DNA of 58,392 bases from an uncultured Clostridia bacterium. Its GTDB lineage: Bacteria > Bacillota > Clostridia > Peptostreptococcales > Anaerovoracaceae. The translations under genes and the position numbers were made by a program. Of the stretch, positions 17,303-26,217 are shown one piece after another. The stretch spans positions 1 to 58,392 of the forward strand of contig CAKQIZ010000003.1 in NCBI GenBank assembly GCA_934247125.1. The letters are read 5' to 3'. The notes under the pieces were generated by a model. It had not been told where the DNA came from, made no database searches, and saw only the letters and a list, made by a program, of their open reading frames with translations. How positions within the stretch are numbered: position 1 is the first letter of the stretch; the number at the start of each line of letters is the position of its first letter.

Positions 17303-18433
17303 TTATCTGATGACTCTTACTCTGATAACTCCTTCTCCTGCGATCGATGACACATCGATGTCACCGTCTGTTTCAGCGAGCGTGTAAGCGTAGTCGCCTC
17401 TTACCTTGTTCACGACGTCGCCTTCGCATATAGCAGCGACTTTTTCGAGCACGCCTGCGTCAGCCTTTGAGATGACAGCGATACGTGTTCCTTTTTTAGG
17501 TCCGAGAGAGCATGCAGGCATGTTCACGGAATTCACGATGTTGCCGTTTTCAAGATAGTCCATCACCTGTTCTATCGCCATCACTGCGCAGTTGTCTTCT
17601 GCTTCTGAGGATGATGCGCCGAGGTGAGGCAGTGCGATGACGCCTTTCTGGCCGATCACTGCGTCATTAGGGAAGTCTGTAACGTATTTCTTGACTTTGC
17701 CGCTGTTGAGTGCTGCGATCAGATCCTGGTCGTTTACCAGCTTGTCTCTTGCGAAGTTAAGGAATATCACTCCGTCTTTCATCTGCTCGAATGCTTCTGC
17801 GTTGATCATTCCCTTAGTCGAATCCATTACAGGAACGTGGATCGTTATGTAGTCGCACAGAGGCAGCACATCTTTCAGTGCGTGAGTCACTGAAATAGTG
17901 TTCGAAAGCGAGTGAGCTGATTTCAGTGAGATGAACGGGTCGTATCCGATAACATTCATGCCGAGTTTCTCTGCTGCGTTTGCAACGAGTACGCCGATAG
18001 CGCCGAGACCGATGACGCCGAGTGTCTTGCCTTTGATCTCGGTTCCGGCGAACTGGCCCTTGCCTTTTTCTACGGCTTTGCCGACTTCTTCAGTTCCTTC
18101 GAGCGTCTTTGCCCATTCGTATCCTTCAGGGATGTTTCTTGCGGCCAGCAGCATACCTGCCAGACACAGCTCTTTTACTGCGTTTGCGTTAGCTCCCGGA
18201 GCGTTGAATACGACGATGCCTTTTTCTGCGCATTTGTCGAGCGGGATGTTGTTCACGCCTGCGCCGGCTCTGCCGACAGCGAGAAGTTCATCGGAAAGCT
18301 CCATTTCATGCATGCTGTAGCTTCTGAGGATGATGCTGTTAGCTTCCTGGATCTCTTCTGTGATCGTGTAGTCATCGGTAAGGCAGTCCAGACCTACCGG
18401 TGATATTTTGTTTAATGTCGCGATTTTATACAT
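17303..18433 (-). CDS. serA: Phosphoglycerate dehydrogenase
   Basis: Oxidises 3-phosphoglycerate, the first step of serine synthesis; serC, the next enzyme, is encoded at 20188. The 376 residues show RAGAGVNNIPLD, NAPGANANAVKEL, the NAD motif GVIGLGAIGVLVA near residue 140, FLNFARDKLVND with the substrate Arg, and LPHLGASSSEAE with the catalytic His. The C-terminal 70 residues resemble a short ACT domain (RIAVISKADAGVL ... VIRVRVI), which in this family can bind serine as a feedback inhibitor. Promoter at 18514-18542. Confidence 0.92.
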   Translation of the reverse strand: MYKIATLNKISPVGLDCLTDDYTITEEIQEANSIILRSYSMHEMELSDELLAVGRAGAGVNNIPLDKCAEKGIVVFNAPGANANAVKELCLAGMLLAARNIPEGYEWAKTLEGTEEVGKAVEKGKGQFAGTEIKGKTLGVIGLGAIGVLVANAAEKLGMNVIGYDPFISLKSAHSLSNTISVTHALKDVLPLCDYITIHVPVMDSTKGMINAEAFEQMKDGVIFLNFARDKLVNDQDLIAALNSGKVKKYVTDFPNDAVIGQKGVIALPHLGASSSEAEDNCAVMAIEQVMDYLENGNIVNSVNMPACSLGPKKGTRIAVISKADAGVLEKVAAICEGDVVNKVRGDYAYTLAETDGDIDVSSIAGEGVIRVRVIR

Positions 18434-18513
18434 AATATTACCTCACATTTAATTAATTTAGACAGTGTTGTTTTCGGGCAATGCGCTGCTGCTGCATTCT
18501 CGAATAATACTTT

Positions 18514-18542
18514 ATTATAACACTTCATGCGGATTCGGTAAA
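18514..18542 (-). promoter_or_regulatory. serA promoter
   Basis: On the minus strand TTTACC (18537-18542), a 17-base spacer and TATAAT (18514-18519) with an extended -10 TG. The rest of 18434-18710 contains no recognisable gene. Confidence 0.65.
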
Positions 18543-18710
18543 GGGCAATATCTATCCGGCAACATGAAGCGCGGGTATCGCGGGTATGGCTCCGGGTGCG
18601 GGTAACAGCCCCGGGATCCGATAGCAGGGGAAGAAATAGCAGGTATATGGTCCGGCATACTCGCAAGATAATAGTCAGCAAAAAATCCCGGGAACAAATC
18701 CTGAAAACTG

Positions 18711-18740
18711 TTGTTTAAAACATATTTCATAGTGTATAAT
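18711..18740 (+). promoter_or_regulatory. Promoter of the amine-dehydrogenase-like gene
   Basis: TTGTTT at 18711-18716, an 18-base spacer and TATAAT at 18735-18740. The -35 overlaps a short symmetric TGTTTAAAACA. Confidence 0.5.
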
Positions 18741-18815
18741 AACAATACATAAAAAGTTTCAGACATTACAGATTAGTCTGAAGAAATGAACCGGAAAACG
18801 AGGGAGGGGTTTATT

Positions 18816-19841
18816 ATGGAAAAAATAAGAGTCGTTCAGTACGGATGCGGAAAGATGAGCAAGTACATCCTTCGATACCTTCATGAAAATGGTATGCAGA
18901 TCGTGGGAGCTATAGACGTGAATCCGGATGTAGTCGGACAGGACGTGGGCGATTTCGCAGAGCTGGGTCTGAAGACAGGGGTGATCATCTCCGATGATGC
19001 GGACAAGGTGCTCGATGAATGCGATGCAGACGTTGCCATCGTAACACTGTTCAGCTTTATCGGCGATATCTATGATCATGTGGAAAAGTGCGCAGCTCGC
19101 GGCATCAATGTCATCACGACATGCGAGGAGGCTATCTATCCGTGGACGACATCGGCAGCCCATATCAACCGACTGGATGCGATCGCAAAGGAGACGGGGT
19201 GCACGATCACCGGAAGCGGTATGCAGGATATTTTCTGGATAAACATGGTGGCGCTGGTAGCAGGCGGCTGTCACAAGATCACTAAGATAAAGGGTGCATA
19301 CAGCTATAATGTAGACGAATACGGTCTCGCGCTGGCAAACGCACACGGATGCGATCTGACGCCGGAGGAATTCGAAAAGAACATTGCTCATCCGGCAGAG
19401 TTCGAACCGTCATATGCATGGAACGCCAGTGAGGCTATCTGCAGCAAGTTGGGACTGACGATCAGGTCGATCACGCAGAAGCACGTGCCTGCAGTGATAG
19501 ACAGTGATATATACTCAAGCACTCTGGGCAAGACTATCGAGGCAGGAAAATGCATCGGTATGTCGGCAGTAGTGACTATCGAGACGATGCAGGGCATCAC
19601 GATCGAAGAGGAGACTATCGGCAAGGTTTACGGACCGGATGACGGCGACATGTGCGACTGGAAGATCTCAGGCGAACCTGATACCGAATTCCATGTGGTA
19701 AAGCCGGCAACTGTCGAGCATACATGTGCGACGGTGGTAAACAGGATACCGGGACTCATCCTCGCGCAGCCTGGATATGTCACTGCAGATCAGCTGGAGC
19801 CTAATCAGTATCTGACTTACCCGGGAGAATTCTACTGCTAG
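18816..19841 (+). CDS. NAD(P)-dependent amine dehydrogenase, 2,4-diaminopentanoate dehydrogenase-like
   Basis: 341-residue cytosolic oxidoreductase with an N-terminal Rossmann domain ([16 protein letters not shown] at the N-terminus) and an overall build like dihydrodipicolinate reductase and the 2,4-diaminopentanoate dehydrogenase of ornithine-fermenting clostridia. Family-like segments are [30 protein letters not shown] and [12 protein letters not shown]. The ornithine pathway partners (ortAB, oraSE) are not here, so the substrate is open. The start at 18816 has GGGAGGGG upstream. It stands alone between divergent serA and serC. A different amino-acid or imino substrate is quite possible. 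Confidence 0.65.
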   Translation: MEKIRVVQYGCGKMSKYILRYLHENGMQIVGAIDVNPDVVGQDVGDFAELGLKTGVIISDDADKVLDECDADVAIVTLFSFIGDIYDHVEKCAARGINVITTCEEAIYPWTTSAAHINRLDAIAKETGCTITGSGMQDIFWINMVALVAGGCHKITKIKGAYSYNVDEYGLALANAHGCDLTPEEFEKNIAHPAEFEPSYAWNASEAICSKLGLTIRSITQKHVPAVIDSDIYSSTLGKTIEAGKCIGMSAVVTIETMQGITIEEETIGKVYGPDDGDMCDWKISGEPDTEFHVVKPATVEHTCATVVNRIPGLILAQPGYVTADQLEPNQYLTYPGEFYC

Positions 19842-19928
19842 GATGCTGCGGGATATATACGAAGCGTGAAGTCCGGGGTGTCCGGACGGATGACAGATGC
19901 GGAGATATATGAGGCGGTATGATATAAT

Positions 19929-20018
19929 GTAGTAAAATAATACAGAAGAATAATGTTTTCTGGAAACGGGGACGGTGCTGCATCGATATGTAAAAGTGGT
20001 ACGGCACCGTTCTTTTTT
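19929..20018 (+). ncRNA. Possible short RNA ending in a strong terminator
   Basis: An extended -10 promoter (TGATATAAT, TATAAT at 19923-19928) is followed within 90 bases by a terminator: ACGGTGC (19972-19978) pairs with GCACCGT (20004-20010) ahead of TTCTTTTTT-like T-rich sequence. No reading frame fits between. It could instead simply be the terminator of the upstream gene with a chance -10. Confidence 0.3.
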
Positions 20019-20187
20019 ATTTTTTATTTCGAAAATGCCCGGCGAAACACTTGCTGAGATCCTTGGCAAATACATTTTCTTTTTTTCTTTACGCTAAAGT
20101 CGCAGAGTGATATAATAAATCTATTATAGAAGTTTTTTGTAATACTCAAATGGACAAGAATTAGTAAAAAAGGTGGAGGTGACCAAA

Positions 20188-21276
20188 TTGAGTAAAGAAA
20201 GAGCATATAACTTTTCGGCAGGTCCGTCGATGCTGCCGCTTAGCGTGATCGAAGATGCAGCCGCAAATCTGGCAAACTACAAGGGCTGTGGAGAATCAGT
20301 AATGGAAATGAGTCACAGATCCGCTGAATTCAAAGCAATTCTGGAAGATGCAGAAAAAAATCTCAGAGACATAATGAATATTCCCGACAATTACAAGGTG
20401 ATGTTCATACAGGGTGGAGGCACACTGCAGTTTGCGATGGTTCCTCTGAATCTTCTGAGAAAATCAGGCAAGGCTGATTATATCATCACAGGAACATGGG
20501 CAAAGAAGGCAGCGAAGGAAGCTCAGAAATTCGGAGACATCAGGATCGTTGCATCATCAGAAGAATCGACTTTTTCATATATACCGAAAGTAAAGAAAGA
20601 GGATTTCAGACCTGATGCTGACTACGTGCATATCACGTTCAACAATACTATATACGGAACTCACTATCCGTATATCCCGGATACAGGAGATATCCCGCTC
20701 GTTGCAGATATGTCATCGTGCATCCTGTCAGAGGAGATAGATGTAAGCAAGTTCGGTCTCATCTATGCAGGCGTTCAGAAGAATATCGCACCTTCAGGCA
20801 TCGCTATCGCGATCATGAGAGAAGACCTGATAGGCTTTGCAAAAGAGACAGTGCCTACCTACCTTGACTACAAGATCCATGCAGACAACGGATCGACATA
20901 CAACACACCGAACTGCTTCGCGATATACATCGCAGGCGAAGTGTTCAAGCACATCAAGGAGATGGGCGGAGTTGCGGAGATGAACAGAAGAAACGTGAAA
21001 AAAGCGCAGAAGCTTTATGATTTCATCGACAGCAGCAAGCTTTACAAATGTCCTGTTGAAAAAGAAGACAGATCGCTGATGAATGTTGTATTCGTGACAG
21101 GCGACGCTGACCTCGACAAGAAATTCGTTGCAGAAGCAAAGGCAAACAACATGCACAACCTCAACGGACACAGGTCAATAGGCGGCATGCGTGCGAGCAT
21201 CTACAATGCAATGCCTGAGGAAGGTGTTGACGCTCTTATCGAATTCATGAAGAAATTCGAGGCAGAGAACAAATAA
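20188..21276 (+). CDS. serC: Phosphoserine aminotransferase
   Basis: PLP enzyme converting 3-phosphohydroxypyruvate plus glutamate to phosphoserine, step two of serine synthesis. The 362-residue product begins RAYNFSAGPSMLP, includes GGGTLQFAMVPLNLL, and YAGVQKNIAPSG with the PLP lysine near residue 195. The TTG at 20188 is preferred: AGGTGGAGGTGA lies 8 bases upstream and translation then begins at the conserved N-terminus. An in-frame GTG at 20173 overlaps that ribosome site. An extended -10 promoter (TGATATAAT, 20108-20116) lies upstream. Confidence 0.96.
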   Translation: MSKERAYNFSAGPSMLPLSVIEDAAANLANYKGCGESVMEMSHRSAEFKAILEDAEKNLRDIMNIPDNYKVMFIQGGGTLQFAMVPLNLLRKSGKADYIITGTWAKKAAKEAQKFGDIRIVASSEESTFSYIPKVKKEDFRPDADYVHITFNNTIYGTHYPYIPDTGDIPLVADMSSCILSEEIDVSKFGLIYAGVQKNIAPSGIAIAIMREDLIGFAKETVPTYLDYKIHADNGSTYNTPNCFAIYIAGEVFKHIKEMGGVAEMNRRNVKKAQKLYDFIDSSKLYKCPVEKEDRSLMNVVFVTGDADLDKKFVAEAKANNMHNLNGHRSIGGMRASIYNAMPEEGVDALIEFMKKFEAENK

Positions 21277-21332
21277 AAACGATACGAAGCAGTTTATGCA
21301 GATTCCCGATGATGTAAGAGACGAAGGAATAT

Positions 21333-22778
21333 ATGAAGACACACACTAATAAAAACGGAAGCATGTCTGTCAGAACTGTGGTTTGTATAATAATGATGAT
21401 GGCGCTTATCCTAACAGGAGCAGCGCCGTCTTTTGCAGATGCGCAAAATGCAGACAGCGGCTCGGGCAGTATCAAACTCAAGGCGTCAGCCGACATAGAC
21501 TGGGACGACGCACCGGAGATATCCGGGACATCGGCTATAATGATAGACGCAGGCAGCGGTGCGATACTTTACGAAAAGAACGCATACGAGCAGCGTGATC
21601 CGGCCAGCATAACGAAGATAATCACAGCACTGATCGCACTGGAGAACCTTGATATGGATGAGGAGGTCACAGCGCAGGGCGAGCCGGATCCCGATGGGAC
21701 GAACATCGCTCTCAAAGCAGGCGAGACACTGACTGCGGAGCAGATGATAAATGCGACGCTGATCGCGTCAGCAAATGATGCAGCTGACGCACTCGCGATA
21801 CACATGGGCGGATCCTGGGAAGGATTTGCCGAGATGATGAATGAAAGGGCTGCGCAGTGCGGAGCGAAGGACACTGAATTCTCGAATCCGAGCGGACTCA
21901 CTCCGGCAGGACAGAGGCATGTGACGACTGCGTACGATATCGCGATGATAGCGCGTGAGGCTATGAAAAATGAGCAGTTCAGGGAGATCGTCGCTAAAAA
22001 GAAGTATACGATACCGGCTACGGACATGTCGTCAGAAAGGAATATAAAGTCCACGAACATGTGTCTTGTCGGAGACAGCAAGACGGCGGAAGTGAACGGC
22101 AAAGAACGCTCTCTGAAATACGAAGGGACTACAGGTGTAAAGACCGGGTTCACCGAGTATGCAGGATACTGCTTCTGCGGAGCTGCAAAAAAGAAAGATA
22201 CGGAGCTGATCGTTGTGACCCTGAATGCGGAAAAATCTGCACAGCGCTTTACAGATACTATCGCGTTATGGGACTACGGATTCTCTAAATACAAGACGTA
22301 CAAGGCGGCTGAAGCAGGGCGGCAGGTCGAGGAGCTGCGCATATGGCAGGGGGCGAAGAGCCGTGTGCCTGCAGCAGTTACAGAGGATATGGATATAACC
22401 CTGGATAAAGGAATAAAGACTGACACTGTGACGACAGAAGTGCTCAAGACCGGGAAGAAGCTGAAAGCACCTGTGGAAAAAGGCGATACTGTCGGAACGC
22501 TCGTAGCATACAATGAAGAAGGGGATGCGATCGCGGCATCGGAACTGATCGCGCTTGAGAGCGTGGAAAAGGGCGGACCGCTCTCGTACATAGGCATCGC
22601 AGATGAGCATAAAACGCTGTTCATCGTTACGCAGGTGATACTGCTGCTTCTGATATTCGTCGTTTTCGTTGCGGTGAAGAGGAGCCAGCGTAAAAAGAGA
22701 CAGCGTATGAAAGCGAAACGTGCAAGAGAGGCACGGCGCAGAGAATGGGAACGACAGAGAGACATGTTCGGCAGATAA
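21333..22778 (+). CDS. D-alanyl-D-alanine carboxypeptidase (penicillin-binding protein, S11 family)
   Basis: Exported serine peptidase that trims the last D-Ala from peptidoglycan stem peptides (DacA/DacF group). The 481 residues start with a signal peptide ending near ...APSFADA (about residue 35). They carry the active-site triad SxxK (PASITK, near residue 90), SxN (SANDA, near 148) and KTG (VKTGFTEYAG, near 269). Unlike DacA with its amphipathic anchor, it ends with a real membrane helix (about residues 428-446) and a very basic cytoplasmic tail of some 35 residues. Ten bases separate it from uvrC. Confidence 0.92.
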   Translation: MKTHTNKNGSMSVRTVVCIIMMMALILTGAAPSFADAQNADSGSGSIKLKASADIDWDDAPEISGTSAIMIDAGSGAILYEKNAYEQRDPASITKIITALIALENLDMDEEVTAQGEPDPDGTNIALKAGETLTAEQMINATLIASANDAADALAIHMGGSWEGFAEMMNERAAQCGAKDTEFSNPSGLTPAGQRHVTTAYDIAMIAREAMKNEQFREIVAKKKYTIPATDMSSERNIKSTNMCLVGDSKTAEVNGKERSLKYEGTTGVKTGFTEYAGYCFCGAAKKKDTELIVVTLNAEKSAQRFTDTIALWDYGFSKYKTYKAAEAGRQVEELRIWQGAKSRVPAAVTEDMDITLDKGIKTDTVTTEVLKTGKKLKAPVEKGDTVGTLVAYNEEGDAIAASELIALESVEKGGPLSYIGIADEHKTLFIVTQVILLLLIFVVFVAVKRSQRKKRQRMKAKRAREARRREWERQRDMFGR

Positions 22779-22787
22779 ACGGATAAT

Positions 22788-24656
22788 ATGTTTGATATAC
22801 AGGAAAACCTAAAAAAACTTCCGGAATGCCCGGGAGTATATATGCACAAGGACAAGCTTGGAAACATCATTTACGTGGGCAAGGCGATATCGCTGAGAAA
22901 CCGTGTGCGCCAGTATTTCCAGTCTTCTAAGAACATGGCTCCCAAAGTGCGGAGCATGGTGAGCCAGATCGCGGAATTCGAATATATAACCGCGGGAAGC
23001 GAGATGGAGGCGCTGATACTGGAGTGCAACCTGATAAAAAAGTACAGACCCAAGTATAATATCCTGCTCAGAGATGACAAGACATATCCTTATATAAAGA
23101 TCACGAATGAGGATTATCCGAGGGTGATAAAGACAAGGACTGTCAAAAAAGACGGAGGCAGGTATTTCGGTCCGTACAGCGATGCGGGCGCGGTGAACAA
23201 GATCGTGGAACTGCTGAACAGCAGCTTTGCACTGAAACGGTGCTCGGCAGCATCTTTCCCTGAGGGGTTCAGGCCGTGTCTTAATTATCATATCAACCAG
23301 TGCCGCGGGATCTGCACGGGAGAAGTGGACAAAGCTGCATATGCCGAGAGCGTGGAAGGTGCGAGGGAATTTCTCAACGGCAGGAACAGGCCGATCATTG
23401 AAAGGCTCGGGAAGCTGATGGGGGAGGCGGCAGAGCGTCTTGAATACGAAGATGCAGCTATGTACCGCGACTATATCGAGGCCGCAAAAGCGCTGTCTGC
23501 GACGCAGCGCGTTGTGATACAGCACAGTAAGGATATCGATATCGTGATACCTGCCAGAGGAACCGAAGAAACTCACATGGTGCTGTTTTTCGTGAGAGAC
23601 GGCAAGCTCGTCGGCAGAGAGTCGTACGAGATGGAAGCCTCCTCGGAAGAAGACAGCAGAGAGCTGACCGCAGCCTTTATAAATCAGCATTACAGCAGAC
23701 TGCCGAACTTTCCGAAAGAGATACTGCTGACTCAGCTTCCTGATGAAAAGGAACTGCTGGAGGAGTACCTGTCAGAGCTTGCGGGTCACAATGTGAAGCT
23801 GACAAAGCCTCAGAAGGGCGAGAAAAAAGCACTTGTTGACATGGCATACCGCGATGTTTTGGAAATGGTCAAAACAATAGATGAGCGTGCCGAGAACGCC
23901 AGAGAGCGAAGACGGAGCCTCGGGATGGAGATATTCGGCATACTGAAGGAAATGGGAAAAGTCACAGGTGAATACGACGGCAGAGAATTCCGCGCGGAGT
24001 CTTATGATATTTCGAATACAAACGGTGTCGACACTGTCGGTGCGATGGTAGTGTTCAACGGTCTGAAACCGGACAAGAGCAGTTACAGGAAATTCAGGAT
24101 CCGGACAGTGTACGGGCAGGATGATTACAAATCCATGAGAGAGGTGCTGACGAGGAGATTCAACAGGGTGTTCCAGGGTGATCAGGCATTTGAAGTGCTG
24201 CCTGACATCATCTTCATGGATGGCGGTAAAGGGCATGTGTCGACGGCGCTGGAGGTGATCGATGCGACGGGCTTTGATATACCGGTCGTAGGGATGGTCA
24301 AGGACGACAGACACCGCACCAGGGAACTGATCTACCGCAGAGAAAGCAGCGATGAGTACGAGAAGATACCTCTCAAAGGGAAGCCTATGCTTTTCAAATA
24401 CATCGGAAGGATGCAGGAGGAAGTGCACAGATTTGCGATAGAATACCACAGAAGCCTCAGGAACAGAAGTGCTTCGAGATCGGTATTAGACGATATACCG
24501 GGCATCGGCAAGATGCGTAAAGCTGCACTGCTGGAGCATTTCAAGAGTATAGACGCGATAAAATCAGCAGACGTCAATGCTCTGAAAGACGTGGAAGGCA
24601 TGAATCTGCGGGCCGCTGAGGCCGTGTGGCATTATTTTCATAAAAATGAACAATAG
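22788..24656 (+). CDS. uvrC: Excinuclease ABC subunit C
   Basis: Nuclease of nucleotide-excision repair that cuts on both sides of a lesion after UvrAB loading. The 622 residues contain the N-terminal GIY-YIG domain (PGVYMHKDKLGNIIYVGKA, cited as PGVYMHK and IIYVGKA), ARPKY-like KYRPKYNILLRDDKTYPYIK segment, a UVR helix pair around residue 205, the RNase H-like second nuclease with DGGKGHVSTAL near residue 480, and C-terminal helix-hairpin-helix motifs (DIPGIGKMRKAAL). Full length for the family. The start ATG follows dacF closely, so the two genes are probably co-transcribed. Confidence 0.97.
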   Translation: MFDIQENLKKLPECPGVYMHKDKLGNIIYVGKAISLRNRVRQYFQSSKNMAPKVRSMVSQIAEFEYITAGSEMEALILECNLIKKYRPKYNILLRDDKTYPYIKITNEDYPRVIKTRTVKKDGGRYFGPYSDAGAVNKIVELLNSSFALKRCSAASFPEGFRPCLNYHINQCRGICTGEVDKAAYAESVEGAREFLNGRNRPIIERLGKLMGEAAERLEYEDAAMYRDYIEAAKALSATQRVVIQHSKDIDIVIPARGTEETHMVLFFVRDGKLVGRESYEMEASSEEDSRELTAAFINQHYSRLPNFPKEILLTQLPDEKELLEEYLSELAGHNVKLTKPQKGEKKALVDMAYRDVLEMVKTIDERAENARERRRSLGMEIFGILKEMGKVTGEYDGREFRAESYDISNTNGVDTVGAMVVFNGLKPDKSSYRKFRIRTVYGQDDYKSMREVLTRRFNRVFQGDQAFEVLPDIIFMDGGKGHVSTALEVIDATGFDIPVVGMVKDDRHRTRELIYRRESSDEYEKIPLKGKPMLFKYIGRMQEEVHRFAIEYHRSLRNRSASRSVLDDIPGIGKMRKAALLEHFKSIDAIKSADVNALKDVEGMNLRAAEAVWHYFHKNEQ

Positions 24657-24670
24657 GGATAAATGTAAAA

Positions 24671-24695
24671 AGCACGGTCGAAACCGTGCTCTTTT
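24671..24695. terminator. Bidirectional terminator between uvrC and the APC permease
   Basis: AGCACGGT and ACCGTGCT form a perfect stem with a CGAA tetraloop, flanked by AAAA on the left and CTTTT on the right, serving both convergent genes. Confidence 0.9.
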
Positions 24696-24706
24696 AATAT
24701 ATGTGT

Positions 24707-26119
24707 TTATTCGTTGAGGTTCATTTCAGGAGGGAGTTCTCTGAAGAACTTGGTGGAAGCTGCAAGTGCAATGAATCCGATAGCTAGCCATATGAATCCG
24801 AGGATCTTTGAAAGTCCGTCGAGGTTGAGCCACAGGATGGCGCAGATGATCGCTCCGATGACAGGGCAGATAAGGAATTTGATGATGCTGCTGCCGCTTC
24901 TGTTGTGTCCCTTGATAAAGTAATGAGCGATTACAGAAATATTTACCATGATGAAGCCGAGCAGTGCGCCGAAGTTTACCAGCGATGCAGCTGCCGAAAG
25001 GTCCAGGATCAGAGCTGACATAGAGATGACACCGATGATAACTGCATTGATGGCAGGGATCTTTGTTTTCTTGTTTACATACCCGAATATTTTATTAGGA
25101 AGGAGTCCGTCTCGTCCCATCCCGTATAATATTCTTACTGCGGACGCAGATGATGCAACAGCAGAAGCGGTCGCTCCGATGATGAATATCGCGCAGAAAA
25201 TGATACCGACAGTATTTCCGAGAACATGGATCATGTATTCATATGCACCTGCTTCTGCATCCTCGAATGAAAACCATGCTTCAGGCCATGCTGACTGCAT
25301 GATATATGACGTCAGGATGAATGTGCCTCCTGCAGCGAAGCATGTGATGAGCAGCGCCCTTCCGATAGTCTTTTCAGGTTCGATCGTTTCTTCTGCGATC
25401 GTTGTTACCGAGTCGAATCCCAGGAATGACATGCAGAGGATCGAGGCTCCGGCGAATATGCCTGCCCAGCCTACTTCGGGCGTATTGAATTCAGCAGTGT
25501 TGAAGAATGCTGATGTGTCGCCGAGTGTTCCGAGTCCGCCGCCGCCGGCGATGTATTTTATTGAGAACAGGATAACAGAAACAAGGAATATCAGCTGTAT
25601 AACGATAAGCGTATTGTTGAATATCTTTGTAAAATTCATACCAAGCAGGTTTACGATAGTTACTATTACAATGAAAGCCGCCATGAATACTACCACAGGG
25701 ATCTCAGGGATAAGTATATGGATGTATACTCCGATTGCTACGTAGTTGAACATCGGAAGCAGTATGTAGTCGAGCAGTATCCCCCAGCCGGCCATGAAAC
25801 CGATATGCGGGTTCAGACTCTGCTGTGTGTAAGTGTATACGGAGCCTGCGATAGGATATGCTTTTACCATGTGCCTGTAGCTCATTGCTGTGAACATCAT
25901 CGCCAGCGTTGCCACGAGGTATGTGAATGAAAGCATACCGTGGGTCATGTTTGTTACCAGACCGTAAGTAGTGAAGATGGTGATCGGCGCCATGTAAGCG
26001 ATACCGAAGAAGACTACCGAAGGCAGTTTGAGCACTCGGTTGAGTTCCTGCTTGTAATGAAGTTTTTCAAGACCTCCGCCGGAGTTTTCAACATTTGTTG
26101 TTTTTTCTTTTTCTGACAT
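24707..26119 (-). CDS. APC-family amino acid permease
   Basis: Polytopic transporter of the amino acid-polyamine-organocation superfamily. The 470 residues form about 12 membrane helices, with the family-typical helix 1 stretch SVVFFGIAYMAPITIFTTYG (20 residues, near 35-55) and later SFLGFDSVTTIAEETIEPEKT, the intracellular loop hallmark near residue 240. It lies downstream of the amidohydrolase in the same direction (98-base gap) and is therefore the probable second gene of the sigma-54-controlled unit. It may import the amidohydrolase substrate or export or import its product. Substrate not determinable. Confidence 0.9.
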   Translation of the reverse strand: MSEKEKTTNVENSGGGLEKLHYKQELNRVLKLPSVVFFGIAYMAPITIFTTYGLVTNMTHGMLSFTYLVATLAMMFTAMSYRHMVKAYPIAGSVYTYTQQSLNPHIGFMAGWGILLDYILLPMFNYVAIGVYIHILIPEIPVVVFMAAFIVIVTIVNLLGMNFTKIFNNTLIVIQLIFLVSVILFSIKYIAGGGGLGTLGDTSAFFNTAEFNTPEVGWAGIFAGASILCMSFLGFDSVTTIAEETIEPEKTIGRALLITCFAAGGTFILTSYIMQSAWPEAWFSFEDAEAGAYEYMIHVLGNTVGIIFCAIFIIGATASAVASSASAVRILYGMGRDGLLPNKIFGYVNKKTKIPAINAVIIGVISMSALILDLSAAASLVNFGALLGFIMVNISVIAHYFIKGHNRSGSSIIKFLICPVIGAIICAILWLNLDGLSKILGFIWLAIGFIALAASTKFFRELPPEMNLNE

Positions 26120-26217
26120 GTTTTTTCTCCTTTTTAATAAAATCAGTGATGATTGCTTATGCGGATCGCATCCGCGGTGGGGGTGATGTACACGAGACCG
26201 GACACGCGGTATGCGTA

